The position numbers and the translations under genes are program-made. Below, one piece after another: positions 47,401 to 59,299 of a stretch of 64,000 bases of DNA; the first letter of the stretch is position 1; each line of letters starts with the position of its first letter. The DNA is taken from positions 56,379,415 through 56,443,414 of the forward strand of contig OY987300.1 in assembly GCA_963920635.1 (NCBI GenBank), written 5' to 3'. Source of the stretch: Pseudeuparius sepicola. Its lineage: Eukaryota; Arthropoda; Insecta; Coleoptera; Anthribidae. Below the pieces are notes generated by a model. That model was not told the DNA's origin. It searched no databases and was given only the letters and a program-made list of their open reading frames with translations.

Positions 47401-48330
47401 TTTATGCTTCCAGATTTTTTAACTATATATAATATATTCTGAACGTTAGTCTAGGCACAAGTCACTCATATTTTTTAATGAAGCTATTCTTTATTTGTTA
47501 GGGTCTTTCCATAAAAAATATGGACGTTAATAATAGAGGTAATTTTGATCAGGGAAATGATAGTTGCAATCCACATGTCATATAACACGTATGGTTTTCT
47601 GATCGGCAGATGAGATCCCGTGATGCCAACTGTCATTCCGTATCTCGCTAAATCAAAATATCTGTGCCATTTATTATAGTTTGTTATTAATATTTATTAT
47701 TATATATTATTTTCGGACCTAGTTATAGATGTGTAAGGTAAGGTATAGATGTGTAAGGTAAGGTATCATGGACATCGGACCCTGAAAGGACAATCCGTAA
47801 TTTGCCGAAATTGGATGATGTTAGCGTCTGCCGAAATCAATGGGATAAAACTGCAAAGGTTTGTACCTACGTTGTAGTAAACAAACAATGCGCACATAAA
47901 ACGAACCCCATAACGTCATTTAAGTCTAGATATTGCAGTCATCATGTACGTTTTTTTGATTATTCCGAACGTATTTGGCAAAGAGTATTTATCGTATCCA
48001 TTGGGATATTCATTCCATATTATGCGATTTAAGATGAAGTAATTACCTACACGCAATATAAATATAAAAATTGCCAATATTGTAACGTTCTAGAGGCAGA
48101 TATAGTAGAAAAATGAGAGACCGGTCATAAAAAAGCGTTATGAAACTTAATGCAAGCTTCCATAGTTAACCAGCGGCATAGAAATACGATTTAATTGGTT
48201 TTGTGGATGATACTATAACATCTTTAGTAGGTAATTATATTGGAAAAACGAATATTGTATTAATTTCAAATTAAAAAACACCTTAATACCTAAATACTAT
48301 AGGAAACTTAAAAAGAAAGTACCTACATAT
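47401..48330. other. Spacer with a 20-bp tandem duplication
   Basis: TATAGATGTGTAAGGTAAGG occurs twice in tandem at 47,724-47,763. Nothing else recognised. Confidence 0.5.
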
Positions 48331-49565
48331 TGGTGGAGTGAAAAATTGTTATATGACCAAATTGGAGGTTGCTCAAAGGCACGTTTTAAAGTTGATGTAC
48401 AGAAAAAATAGACTGTACTCTTGCCATAGCCTTTACTCTGAGACAAGTGTCCTTGATATCAGACAGACATTTTATCAGATAATTTTGCAAAAGACTTACA
48501 AAAACAGAGATACTGAAACAGTGAATTCTCACACATACAACACGAGGGCCAACAAACAATCCCTTTTGATATTACCAAGAATTAACAGCATTGGACAGAA
48601 GTGTTACACATTTATAGCTCCAAAAATGTATAATAGCTTACCTGATAAAATTAGAACAGCACCAACATATTCAATATTCAAAACCCGAGGCTCACGAGAT
48701 GGATACTGCTTCAGCCTAGAACAATGTTTCAAATCTATTCGGAGCCATAATAATAATAATCCTAAACAATAAAACGGTACCTATACATGCACTATGTTTT
48801 TAGCAATGACGTCAAAACCTATAGACGTGGTGCCCCATTGTTAAAATGCCCTTTATTTTGACTCCAAGATTAAATATATCTATACTACTCTAAAAACATG
48901 CTACAAACAAAGACAGAAAGTCAACCATCAACCAACAATACACCCGGTGATTCCTGGTTATAGTTCCTCCAGAATCACACTTAGATACCGCATGTTTTTT
49001 TCTAGTTTGGGGACGCCGGAACCTCACCTGAAGACTTGGGGGATGGTCTAACGACGCCAGCCTCCGAGCCCAGAGTCGAAGTAAGTTCGCTACGGCTCGA
49101 CAAAAAGGTGCAATTTCTGACAATCTCGCGACATTTACGGAATAATTTAATGGAGCGCTTAGATTGTGATTAGTTCTGGGCGTCAAGCGTTTATAAAAAC
49201 AAACCTGTCTATAGGTTCTGACGTCATTGGTTTTTAGTCATATTATGCCAACAGTTTACAAGTACTTGCCTGGTTTGCCTTGTTCGTATTCATGTTTCTG
49301 GTCTTTATCGCTTTGCAACTTTTGATGTTTCGGTTTTGGGGGTTTAATGTTGGGGGATTTAATGTATGATAGTAGTTTTTATGTATTTATTTTTAGATGA
49401 TAATATGTTAGGTTAAGGTTTTAATATGTTTTAATACGTACTGTAATAAACCTCATACAAGGCCTGGCCTTACGAGGTAAAACCGTGTTTATCACTTTCT
49501 TTGTTTCGAATCATGTTATACAGTGTATTATTTGTTCTAATAAACATTATTATTATTTTTATTAT
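48331..49565 (+). mobile_element. LINE 3' fragment interrupted by a hAT MITE
   Basis: The plus-strand frame 48,338-48,772 holds the C-terminal end of a LINE pol: KLEVAQRHVLKLMYRKNRLY, then LYSETSVLDIRQTFYQ and IAPKMYNSLPDKIRTAPTY. The last part of that frame is decayed. Similarity to a LINE 3' untranslated region seems to resume after the MITE, ending at ~49,535-49,565 in an ATTATT-type tandem repeat. The RT core is absent: a 5'-truncated copy. Confidence 0.7.
48796..49237. mobile_element. hAT MITE with 8-bp target duplication, inside the LINE
   Basis: The element is 48,804-49,229 (426 bp). Its ends are CAATGACGTCAAAACCTATA and its inverted counterpart TATAGGTTCTGACGTCATTG. The exact 8-bp duplication GTTTTTAG is at 48,796-48,803 and 49,230-49,237. 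There is no transposase. It belongs to a different family from the hAT MITE at 4.2 kb, whose ends are unrelated. Confidence 0.9.
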
Positions 49566-49739
49566 TGTTAACGTTTTACAAAATTATTGTCTTTATTTTT
49601 CCAAGACATACCTACACAAAAAAATATGATTAGTAAGGACTAGGGACACACATAAGTTGCTATTCTGTGTTAAAGAGAAACTATACATAGTGTACTGAAT
49701 CTCAATAATCACAGTAAAAGTTAACCGGCTGACGAATTT

Positions 49740-52385
49740 AGGAGACAGCTTGGTAGTACCAGGATAGATCTGTGGCCGGGAATGTGACATTGTGGTGAAC
49801 ACTGGTTCTAGTCATACCATCGTGAGGCCAAACATCATAGCCCACTGCAGGATTGCACCACCACCAAACTAAACTACATCGTGGGATTGGCAAATAGTGA
49901 AGAAATTCCAGTTACAGGAGAGTACGATGCCTTTATAACCATAAGCTCTAATAAGTTCAAGCACAGAGTCCTTGTGGCTGGATATCATGTGAGAACAACG
50001 GTTCAAGATAGAAGTTCACGAGAGGATTTTGAGGACAAAGACAGAAGAAATTCTGATGACACCGAGGATGACACATTCTAACATGGCTGGCAACACTACC
50101 CGAACTCTGAGCGCTTATGAAGGTACCACGGTTCTGGCTAATTCAGAAAAGGTTATCAAGGCCACCTATGATGGACTGAATGGCGAAACAATTATTGTAG
50201 AACCCGAAGAAGAATGCGGGCTGTATAAAAGAGGTATATTCCCTGCAAAGACGCTGACCACCAAAAGGGGGCGTGTAATATTTGTGTGAATTTCTAACCT
50301 GAAGAACTATGACCAAAATTAGAGCAAAAGCGAAAAGATTGGGTTATATCATAAAGTTCAGGCAATTATGAGAAATCAGGTTGCACCACAACAGGTTCCA
50401 CAGCCCCTACCAGAAAGTCTGAAGAAGATAGTCGAAGAAGCCGCTGCTTACTTAACTATGGAGCAGCAGTACCGCGAAAACTGATAAAATAGTGATGTGT
50501 TTGCTACGTCTGAATGTGATTTTGGAAGGGGTTTAGCACACCACAGGATAAATACTGGTAATAGTCCTCCGGTCAAACAGGCTCCTTGAAGGATACCTCT
50601 TGCTAAGCAAGAAGAGGTCTCAGCTATGTTAAAGGAAATAGAACCACAGATAATCATTGAACCGTTGAGCCCATGGACTTCTTCAGTTGTCCTAGTGAAG
50701 AAGAAGGATGGTTCTATGAGGTTTTGCGTAGACTATCGACGGTTAAATTACGTCACCAAGAAGGACAGCTACCCTCTACCCAGAATAGATGGTTAAAAAC
50801 AAACACTGCATTTTCTACTGGTACAGGTTTATGGCAATTTAATGTTATGCCATTTGGCCTGTGTAATACACCAGCAACCATGGAGTCTGTGCTAAGAAGT
50901 ATGACATGGAAAACCTGTCTAGTATATCTGGATGATGTCATTATTTTGGGAAGAACGTTTGAAGATCACTTGAAGAATGCCCGAGAGGTATTCCAGAAGT
51001 TACGAGAAGCTAACCTAAAACTAAGCTCTAAGAAATGCTGTTTCTTCAAGAAGGAAGTTAGATATTTGGAGCATGTAATTTCAGAGCAACAAGTTTAAAT
51101 AGGCCCAGAAAAGATAGAGTCAATTTAAAAATGGCCGCGATCATAAAATAAACAACTAAGGAGCTTCCTGGGCCTGTGCACTTATTACAGGAGATTCGTC
51201 CTAAACTTTGCACACATAGCCAGGCCACTGCTCACAGTGGATGGGATCGATTATAGGTATGTGGATCTCAGATTGTGAAGAAGCATTTCAGACCTTGAAG
51301 AAAGCTTTATGTTCTTCACCGATTTTGACGTTTCCTGTTCCTGGAAAGACATTCATCATGGATACAGATACCAGCAACTTTGGTGTTGGAGCAGTGCTGT
51401 CGCAGGAGCAAGAAAAGCAAGGAAAGCAAGGAAAAGTTATTGCCTATATACTTCAGTAAAACTCTGCCAAAGCCAGAGGGAAACTACTGCGTGACAAGAA
51501 GGGAACTGCTAGCAGTGGTCAAGGCCGTTGAACATTTCCTCAAGTATTGATATGGCCAACCTTTCATATTAAGAACAGCTCACGCATCACTAACATGGTT
51601 ATTCCAATTCAAGAATCCAGGAGGACAAGTGGCAAGATGGCTGCAAAGGCTGCAGGAATATTACTTCAAAGTGGAACACCGCAAAGGAGACAACCATAAA
51701 AATGCTGATGCATTGTCATGAAGACCCTGTAATGAAGACTGTCATCACTGTAGTCAACAGGAATTAAGAGAAAACCCGGACCTAATTTTATGTAAACGAA
51801 CTACTCTCCGCGGACCTGAAAATTGGGATTCGGAAGTCATCGCCAGAGAGCAATGCGAAGATCCCATATTTGGTGCGTCTATACGCATATACCCAAACCT
51901 GAATGGAAAGATGTTTCGGACAAATCACCAGAGTTAAAGGTCTACTGGGCGCAATTTGGCTAGTTAGTAATTAAAGATGGTGTACTAAAGAGAGTTTGGG
52001 AAAGTCCAGATTGAAAAGAAAAGCTATTTCTAACAGTACCTACTTCCCAAGAAGAGAATGTAAGAGGTTCTGAAAGCCGTACACGAAGGCATTGGTGGTA
52101 TACACTTTGGCATTAGTAAGACCTCGAATAAAGTTAGAGAGGTTTTACTGGGTAAACTCTCGGGAAAATGTCGATGATTGGTGCCGCCGATATCAAGAAT
52201 GTGCTTCGGCGAAAGGACCAAAAACTAGGAACAGGGGGCAATACCTGATCGGAGCTCCTTTTGAAAGGATCGCCATCTACGTAGCAGGACCGTTACCAAC
52301 CAGCGGATCTGGTACTTAACCGTTATTTGTTAGTTGTCATGGACTACTTCAGCAAATGGCCAGAAATTTATCCAATCCCCAACCA
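49740..52385 (+). pseudogene. Ty3/gypsy LTR-retrotransposon pol remnant
   Basis: The domains occur in order, with many stops and shifts. Protease at ~49,786-49,980 has active-site DTGSS changed to NTGSS (Asn codon 49,798-49,800), with more of it in 49,881-50,081. Reverse transcriptase at ~50,630-51,098 has FCVDYRRLN, then a deletion after YPLPRID, then FSTGTGLWQFNVMPFGLCNT and the catalytic YLDDVIILG. RNase H at ~51,270-51,720 has DTDTSNFGVGAVLSQ retained but the later RTDHASL changed to RTAHASL. Integrase is the zinc-binding region only (~52,085-52,230), with one Cys of CxxC replaced by Tyr, then MDYFSKWPE at ~52,340 where the copy stops. No LTRs or integrase core remain. The element cannot function. 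Confidence 0.85.
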
Positions 52386-52703
52386 CACTGCATATAAATT
52401 TAGGTTTCGTCGTAAATAATCGAAACTCGAATGTGTCCAATTGCTTACCCCCAGCGAGTTTATCTAATTTGACTAGCAGTGCATGGTTCAATGGTAAATG
52501 TTGAAGTTGTAATCAATCATTCTACTTGTCGTATTAGTAGTTGCAGTTGTAAATACTACTGTTGTTGCAGATTCATCTCATCCTCGTCGTTATTATTCTC
52601 TTGTGTTGGGACACAAATTAGGTATTTTAAAGTGACCTTTACACAATTATTACGACACAAATATGATCTCTAAGGAGAATAGTTGAAATGGTATGCAGTA
52701 AAA
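52386..52703. other. Unassigned spacer
   Basis: The gypsy coding sequence ends abruptly here. The sequence up to the ATT microsatellite matches nothing I recognise. Confidence 0.4.
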
Positions 52704-52742
52704 TATAATAATAATAATTATTATTATTATTATTATTATTAT
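52704..52742. repeat. (ATT)n microsatellite at a LINE 3' end
   Basis: About 39 bp of AAT/ATT repeats directly abut the conserved tail of LINE family Y. On the minus strand it is the terminal AAT repeat of that copy. Confidence 0.9.
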
Positions 52743-53160
52743 CACCCTCACAATACTCCAAACTAGGAGTACCCCAGAAGCAACCACATGCTTGTGCGGG
52801 GGAGGGGGGCAATTACTATTATTTTGTCTTCGTTGCCATTTGTGGCTAGGGCCGACTTTTTCCCGATAGAACTAGGATAGCATTCGCTCAAGTACTACGG
52901 AAAACCCTAGAAAACCGTAGTAATCCCAGTGAGTGTAGGCCAATTAGTGAATTACACTGGTAAAGCCTATTTAGGAGCAATACCGTGAACCCACATTTGT
53001 CCAGTGTTCTGCCATAGCGGTGTTTTTCTTTAAAGACATTTGCATGTGCCTGCCTCGAACCGAGGTCGATCGAAGGCTGAAAAACATGCAGTCTAAAAAG
53101 TCAGCGCCGGTACGAGCGATGCCACCGCGGCCCCTAATAATGTTTGTTAATATGCAATAA
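52740..53160 (-). mobile_element. LINE family Y, 3' untranslated copy
   Basis: The first 110 bp are nearly identical to 41,938-42,045 (CCCTCACAATACTCCAAACT through GCAATTACTATTATTTTGTC), and the whole is similar to 43,434-43,800. It is the youngest-looking of the three by match to its sibling. It has no coding sequence and is 5'-truncated. Confidence 0.8.
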
Positions 53161-53164
53161 GACA

Positions 53165-55475
53165 ACAAGAACAATATTCACTCTTGCGATTAAAACTGGC
53201 ACTTTATGTTTCTTTATGTATGTACATTTTTAGCACTGTAGCGACTAAAACTTAAACATCACACAAGTTTGAGTTTATTTTTCTTTTTTTTTTCTGACGA
53301 TTTATTAATAATCCTTTTACACCAAAAGAAGTGGCATTTTAGTCCCAATAATGAGGAGCGAAGTATAAATTTTAGTCTCTGCGGTGTAAAATCTTTAATA
53401 CAAAAGCCTTAAAGAACCATGTGTATAGAATTTATCAATATCAATCAATTATTTTCAAGTGCGGTGCAGAAAAACTCTGGTGGTACAATTTGTACTTGTT
53501 ACCTAATACTGAAATTTTATTTACCGATTATTTTTGTAGTTACCTATTTCTTGTAATTTGTGGTAAATAATAAATGTATTATTATTTATAGGAAAATTAT
53601 CTTCGACAATAATTTTCAAAAATTTTCACCGAATAATGATCTCCTGAATTTATCAGTTTATCAGTTAGGAATAGGAACGTATAATTTCTCAATGAGCAGG
53701 ACTATAAGCGTTTCGGTCCCCCACTTTTTCATCTTCCCATTGTTAGGTCCCATATAAATTTCTTTGGCAAAAAGAATAGAAACAATTGCATAGTTACGAT
53801 CAAATGCATCATTGTAAACTTAAGTGCGTTTCCATTTTAATGAAGGAATCCTAATATAGCTTTCGCATTTAGGGAACCCTATTGAATGAAAAGATCTCAT
53901 GCAGCCATAACACCGTAGGCTTATCTTTTCGCAAAATAAAAGTCAACTTAAGATAAATACATCGATAAAGGAATGGGAAGATTACTTGGAGTGTCTCAGA
54001 ATTGATTAAAATGATACTACAAACAGAGGGGTTAAGTTCCTTTATGGAAGGATCTTGAGTGGGGGGTTACTGGGAAAAGACCTTCCAATGGGCAACACGT
54101 TAAACGAAGGAGTTTTATCGATTATCAATGTTTTTTTTTTATTTTGATCGTTTAATCTTACACTTCCTGAAAATATCGGGAGTAGTTTTTTTGTCTGCAT
54201 TGAAACAAACTTTTTGGTTTTGGTTGCTATAACAATATCGTTAAAGGAACAATTCAGTAAATATCCCTTTATTCTAGGAAGTCGATGGAAGAACGCGACG
54301 GAACAAACAACTATAACAGAAACTGTGCGCAATGGCAACGATAAATTCAAAAGTACATTAGTTGGGTGTATTCAAATGTAGGAGTTTCATTTGGAAGTTT
54401 TTTTCGCTTTTCAATAGAGAGCTCCTGAGTTTTCTCGTCGACTTTTATGGCCCATTCCGGAGAGTTATGTAGATTAAAAGTTGCTGCTGTAATTGCTCTT
54501 TAAAACTAGCGAACGAAATTCAGCTTTGCAGCAGTAGAATTCGTGAGCCACTTTATTTTTACATTTTTTCGTGAGAAGGGGAAAAGCTAAAACAAAAAAG
54601 GAAGCTAGACGAAACGGATAGGAGCGGGTTATTGTGCAAAACTTCAATTGAAAGCCTTTACTTTACAATAATAACCTGGAGTAGGTATTTCTTAGCGAAT
54701 ATGTATAAATTAACTTCTTTGAGTATTTTTAAAATATAGTTTGTTGAGAGCTTCGATTAAAAGTCAGGTGAATTCGTGAGGCAGGGCAATTATTTAAACG
54801 CTGGATGCAGAACTTATGACAGTTTTTTTATTTTACTTTGTTTATTATGATAATAAAAAACAGTCGTGGACATTGCCTACTATTTTTTACATCTACACAC
54901 AATTACATAATGGTTAGGTTTATCTACTCCACTAACTACATGACCAGAGTCACGTTCAACGTTACTAAATAATTTTATTGCTACAGGGCAAATCATTATG
55001 CAAACATAGTTAATTTAAATTTTTTAAAATTTGCATACGACTAACTTATTGCTCCCATACCATATATCTACTCAATCCAACACCAATCTTCAAAAAGAAT
55101 GTGTCTGGCACAAATTGGTTAAATTGATAGTTAATAATTTTAATTTTAATATTCAAAAAAAATACCCTATAAGGTCGTTCAACTTATTAACGTCAAAATT
55201 ATAATAAAAGGACTAAATCCTGTTCACACCTGAAGCCTAAATTGCTTAATTGGGTATTCCCACGATATTGTTTTATTTATTTAAAGTTGCAAAATTAGTA
55301 TGTATAAAATATGATCCATTAAGAAGCCATTCGAATTAATTAAAGATTTTGTTATGACTGTCGAAACCATTAGATGAGGTGATAAATAAAACAATTTTTT
55401 AACGTGTCTGATGTAAATTAACTCTTAAGTAAAGGCTGATATGCGGCCATATGCATTAAGATTAAGAAACTGGTT
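53165..55475. other. AT-rich spacer, nothing recognised
   Basis: Chance frames only (for example 54,042-54,350 minus, 102 codons). A slightly GC-richer patch at ~54,270-54,500 has no features. Confidence 0.4.
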
Positions 55476-55479
55476 CTTT

Positions 55480-55835
55480 TATCGACCTTAAACATTCTTT
55501 CTTTTTTTGCCCTCACAATGCCTTAAGCGAGCGGCCATTATGATCTTCCCTCGCCCCTAGAAAGCGCTTAGAATGTTATGTTTCTCGTTTCCCCGAAGAA
55601 CGACCTCGAGCAGTCTAACCAGCGTACAGTTATATGCTACCGAAATCAATAAAAGCGTTTTCTATCTTATTTTTTTCCATACCGCTCGCTGCGCGCCTTC
55701 CTTTTCTCGCATGCTTATACAAATGCGGGGCAATAAAGATAAAGATTTCGATTTACCTTCGGAGAATAGAGTGTACACGTGGGGAAGTACTCATGAGCTA
55801 TTTTGACGGAGCAAGATGGACTTTAAAAGACCTTT
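55480..55835. other. GC-richer island, candidate regulatory DNA
   Basis: Contains AAGCGAGCGGCCATTATGAT and a CpG-rich run. Overlapping plus-strand frames of 77 and 83 codons are not recognised. Candidate conserved non-coding DNA. Confidence 0.3.
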
Positions 55836-57131
55836 TATGGATCGTAAAAAATATTGGGGTGTACTACAACAAATTTTATTGGTAATTAATGGGGCAACAC
55901 AACCGAGATAAGTTTTAAGGTCTGCTTTATGGCCCGAATGAATTAAACAGCTAGTTAAAGTTATAGCGCTGTTAATTTCGGTGCTTGTAATCGTTTCAAA
56001 TGATTTTGAAACCGAAGATTAATGTTGCGTTTTTATGGGAGCAACATTATAATCATTTTGATGATATTGCAAAATTGACAGTTGTTAATAGTGGATGTCC
56101 AAAACATATGTAGCTCATAAGATAACATGACATTTGATTATAAGTCGTCCATTATTAGAGGTGAGAAATATTTTGGACAAACAAGGTCTTAATGTTAAAA
56201 ATTCACGCTTATATTTAACCTTAAATTTTTATTAGTAACGAGACAACGTGTATTGGAAATGTGTTGGTAAGAAATGCAGTTTTTATTTAAACTTCTATAT
56301 TATATTTTTTATGATTTATGTAAAATATTGGACATTATGAGTGGATGTGGATGTAAAGATTCCATTCCCAGTGGTTACGTTTTATTTTACAACGCATGGA
56401 AGTACAGTCATTAGTTTCTTCCGGTGGTATATTCATCAGCTGAAATCAACATGAAGAAACTTGTTTGTGGAGAGAGAATTCATAATATTATCGACTGCTG
56501 GTTGCCACTCTTCCATGAATATCTTTTCGTTCATTCCCGTCCCGCCTATTCCTTCTTTCTCCTGCTTCTTCCACTCAGAGCTGTTTGCCATTCATTGAAT
56601 TTTCAAACAACTATCAAATATAGCAAGGTTAATTTATTTAAACGAAGCGCCCCGTAGCAATTAAAAAAACGAGTCCTTGTTTCTTAAAACCTCTTAGTCT
56701 TGGATTACAGATTGTTGTTTGGATGAAAATTGTCCTTTATTTTTGGATATTGTATATAGAGGGGGCTATTATGGAAAAACAAAAGGAGAAAAAATATTCT
56801 GCTTGATGGGTAACTAAATTGGCTGCGATAGAGAAGAATTTTTGGTAAAAACAATGAAAATTGACATGCAACGCTCGGCGTCGTTAAGCTATCTTAGAGG
56901 CTAGATTATAATATCTTAAAAAATGTTTTATAAAACAATATAACAAACAATAGAGGGAGATCTCACAAAAAAATTATTAAATACACCACTGTCGCTTTAT
57001 AGAGTAAATATAGTAATTAATTCGTCTTAGGTGTCTTAGTATTGCTACAGCATAGGGGTACCGTCTACAAAATTTCCACCCTTGTCAAATAACTTTGCTT
57101 TTGCTTCTTTGTCTATAATATATATTATAAA
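55836..57131. other. AT-rich spacer, nothing recognised
   Basis: No gene or repeat supported; the 77-codon frame at 56,424-56,657 looks accidental. Confidence 0.4.
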
Positions 57132-57171
57132 TGACACTGAAGATGGTTGTTTCACCGAAAGCGCTCTGTCA
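57132..57171 (+). ncRNA. Hammerhead ribozyme motif (Penelope type), copy 3
   Basis: The most complete of the four. Stem I TGACA (57,132-57,136) pairs perfectly with TGTCA (57,167-57,171). CTGAAGA is at 57,137-57,143; stem II GGT/ACC at 57,145-57,147 and 57,154-57,156 with a 6-nt loop; GAAA at 57,157-57,160. Stem III is the palindrome AGCGCT (57,160-57,165), and the cleavage base is C57,166. No Penelope coding sequence is visible around it, so this is an orphan motif or the last trace of a decayed copy. Confidence 0.85.
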
Positions 57172-57589
57172 GGATTTTAATAAATACATATATGTGCAAA
57201 GTATATGAACTTTTACTTATTTCTATTTGATATCTGCAAATGCAGCTTTAATTTTCATTAATCATATCTACTTTTTCATACTGTAGGTAAATATTTTGAT
57301 ATTTAAATAATAGAACAAAACATACAACAAGCATTTGACATAAATAATTTATGTTCTCCCATGAACCCTAAAGGCATTCTTCCATTGCTGGCACCTTAAA
57401 ATTTTCACTGTTTTAATATTATATCTATATTATTTTACTATTATTCTTCAATTAATACCTAAGTATACAAATGTCACATAAAAATGTCTTAACTTTTGTA
57501 GGTAGGTACCTCAAACTCAATCTTACTTTCAGGGCCTTTAGGAAATAAAAAAAAGGTAATATAGTTTTTTGAACTGGTTTTACAGCCAT
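57172..57589. other. AT-rich spacer, nothing recognised
   Basis: No features supported. Confidence 0.4.
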
Positions 57590-58195
57590 CCGCACTGCCA
57601 GGCATCACTACAACCGTTGACTGAATTCCATCGACGCTACAACACAGTCACGGTCGGTCGGTAATATTTTACGCGCACCCGGTAGAATGCGAACGAACCG
57701 TTCTCAACTACACTGTGTGTGTAAGCTTATTTTCTTATTAAATAAGATATCGATCGCCGTACTCCGATGACGGCGGGCCGAGGGAGCGGGAGAGGGCAAG
57801 AGGGAAACTTTTGTTTACACAAGGCCGAGTGCTCGGACTTATTCGTTCCCTATACTGTCGTTTCCCTCTCCTGGTCCTCCACCGCATTCCGTCGGATAGT
57901 TTGGAAATTCGATGCCTGCAAAACAGCTCAGCGCAGTAGGTGGGAGGAGGGGGGCCGGCGCCGGAGGGGAACGAACAAAGAAAATGTATTCATGGAGGAG
58001 CGACGACGGGGTGGCCGTTACCAAGACGCATTGTCGCCGGGACGGGCGCGAACGGCCCTCCAGGGTTGCGTTCCGAACTTTTTCATTTTGGTTTTGGCCT
58101 CGCCAGCGGGGACGCCGCGTCGCGCGGAACCCATACGGTCGAGACCGATCGCCCCTCGACGACCCCTCTGCGCAACATGTTCATATTCGGTTTTC
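57590..58195. other. GC-rich island with a duplicated core, copy 1
   Basis: Strongly GC- and CpG-rich. The core at ~57,970-58,035 (ACGAACAAAGAAAATGTATT, CATGGAGGAGCGACGACGGG, GGCCGTTACCAAGACGCAT) recurs almost unchanged at ~59,390-59,452. Three overlapping frames are open on the plus strand. On the minus strand both copies read LLHEYIFFVRS, but flanking residues diverge quickly. It could be a duplicated regulatory element or an unrecognised repeat. Confidence 0.5.
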
Positions 58196-59295
58196 TGATA
58201 GTCTGTTAAATAAGTACATCCTCAGCATCTTCAATACATTTTTAGATTTTCGGCAAGTTCGTATCCAGTTTTCACGTTTTCTACCAAATTTTAGTTATTT
58301 GAACAAATGATGAACCTGCCTTTGTTCTAATAGTTCTTCCGCTCAACTGATTATAATATAACTGAAATTAGGTACCGAATTTCTTGGCTCATAGGAGCAC
58401 CTCCAAATCTTGAATGAATTTAGACATACCATTCGAAACAGTTTTGTCTAGGGTTTCATCAAGTCAAGTAGCTTGACATTTTAACAAATAACTCGACTTG
58501 ACTTGAAAATCAAGCTTTTGACAAATTAAATTTTTGACTTGACTTGATATTGGAAAATTACTACTTGGCTTGAACTTGACTTGATTTCAAGTCAAGTCAA
58601 GTAGCTTGAATATCAAGTCAAGCCATGAATCTCTAAAAAATAAAATTTACTTTTACTTGTGAACATGTTTATTTATTATTAACACACAAAATAAGAACCA
58701 AGTTTCCGAGAAACTTGGTATCATAATAGATGTGCCCATTTTTTTAAGCGAGGTGTAATCATAAAAAATGGTTACTTTGAATCATATGAACAGTCCCAGA
58801 ACTTTAACTTTACCATATTCATTGCGCCAATATGTGCATAAGCAAATTAATATACAATAGGTTCAGTATGGCTGTTGATGCATTATTTTTCCTATTAACT
58901 TAATATAGATTGTCTATGTAGGTATGTACTGCTTGTAAAAGCTAACCCTGAGCCTTGTAGAGAATATAATTGTAAGGATCGAAAGCAGCTGATAATTGGA
59001 TATTATTTTGCTAAAAACTATTACCTAAAGTGTTGACGAAACATGGATAATTTCGTTAGCAAAGTAGCAGCGAACAAAACTTAAGATGAATGATTTATAT
59101 ATCTTGGATATCGTTTAGTAAGGATAGGTTTAGTGGTGTTTAATTTAGATTGGCAAAATATTAAAATTATTTTGTTGTCGTTTTACAATTCTTATATAAC
59201 ATGCTGATTCATAGTGCTTATATTAACGAAACTTGTTCATACTTTCGGGACTAATAATTATTATCCTTCCCCCCTCTAGATTCCTCCCCGCACAT
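58190..59295. other. AT-rich spacer containing a CAAGTCAAG cluster
   Basis: Apart from the CAAGTCAAG region (58,455-58,630), nothing is recognised. Confidence 0.4.
58455..58630. repeat. Clustered CAAGTCAAG / CTTGACTTG motifs in both orientations
   Basis: CAAGTCAAGTAGCTTGA occurs near the left and right edges, and CTTGACTTGA-type units fill the interior in both directions. The structure resembles the subterminal binding-site arrays of some hAT-like elements, but the ends and a target duplication are not clear. Confidence 0.7.
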
Positions 59296-59299
59296 TGCT

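Noticed and set aside
50415..50445. CTGAAGA near a GAAG as a hammerhead
   Set aside because: No pairing stem II and no palindromic stem III.
57767..58310. Three long overlapping plus-strand frames as host coding exon
   Set aside because: Arg/Gly-rich composition frames that are not preserved in the paralogous copy at 59.3-59.6 kb, which contains stops in the matching frames.
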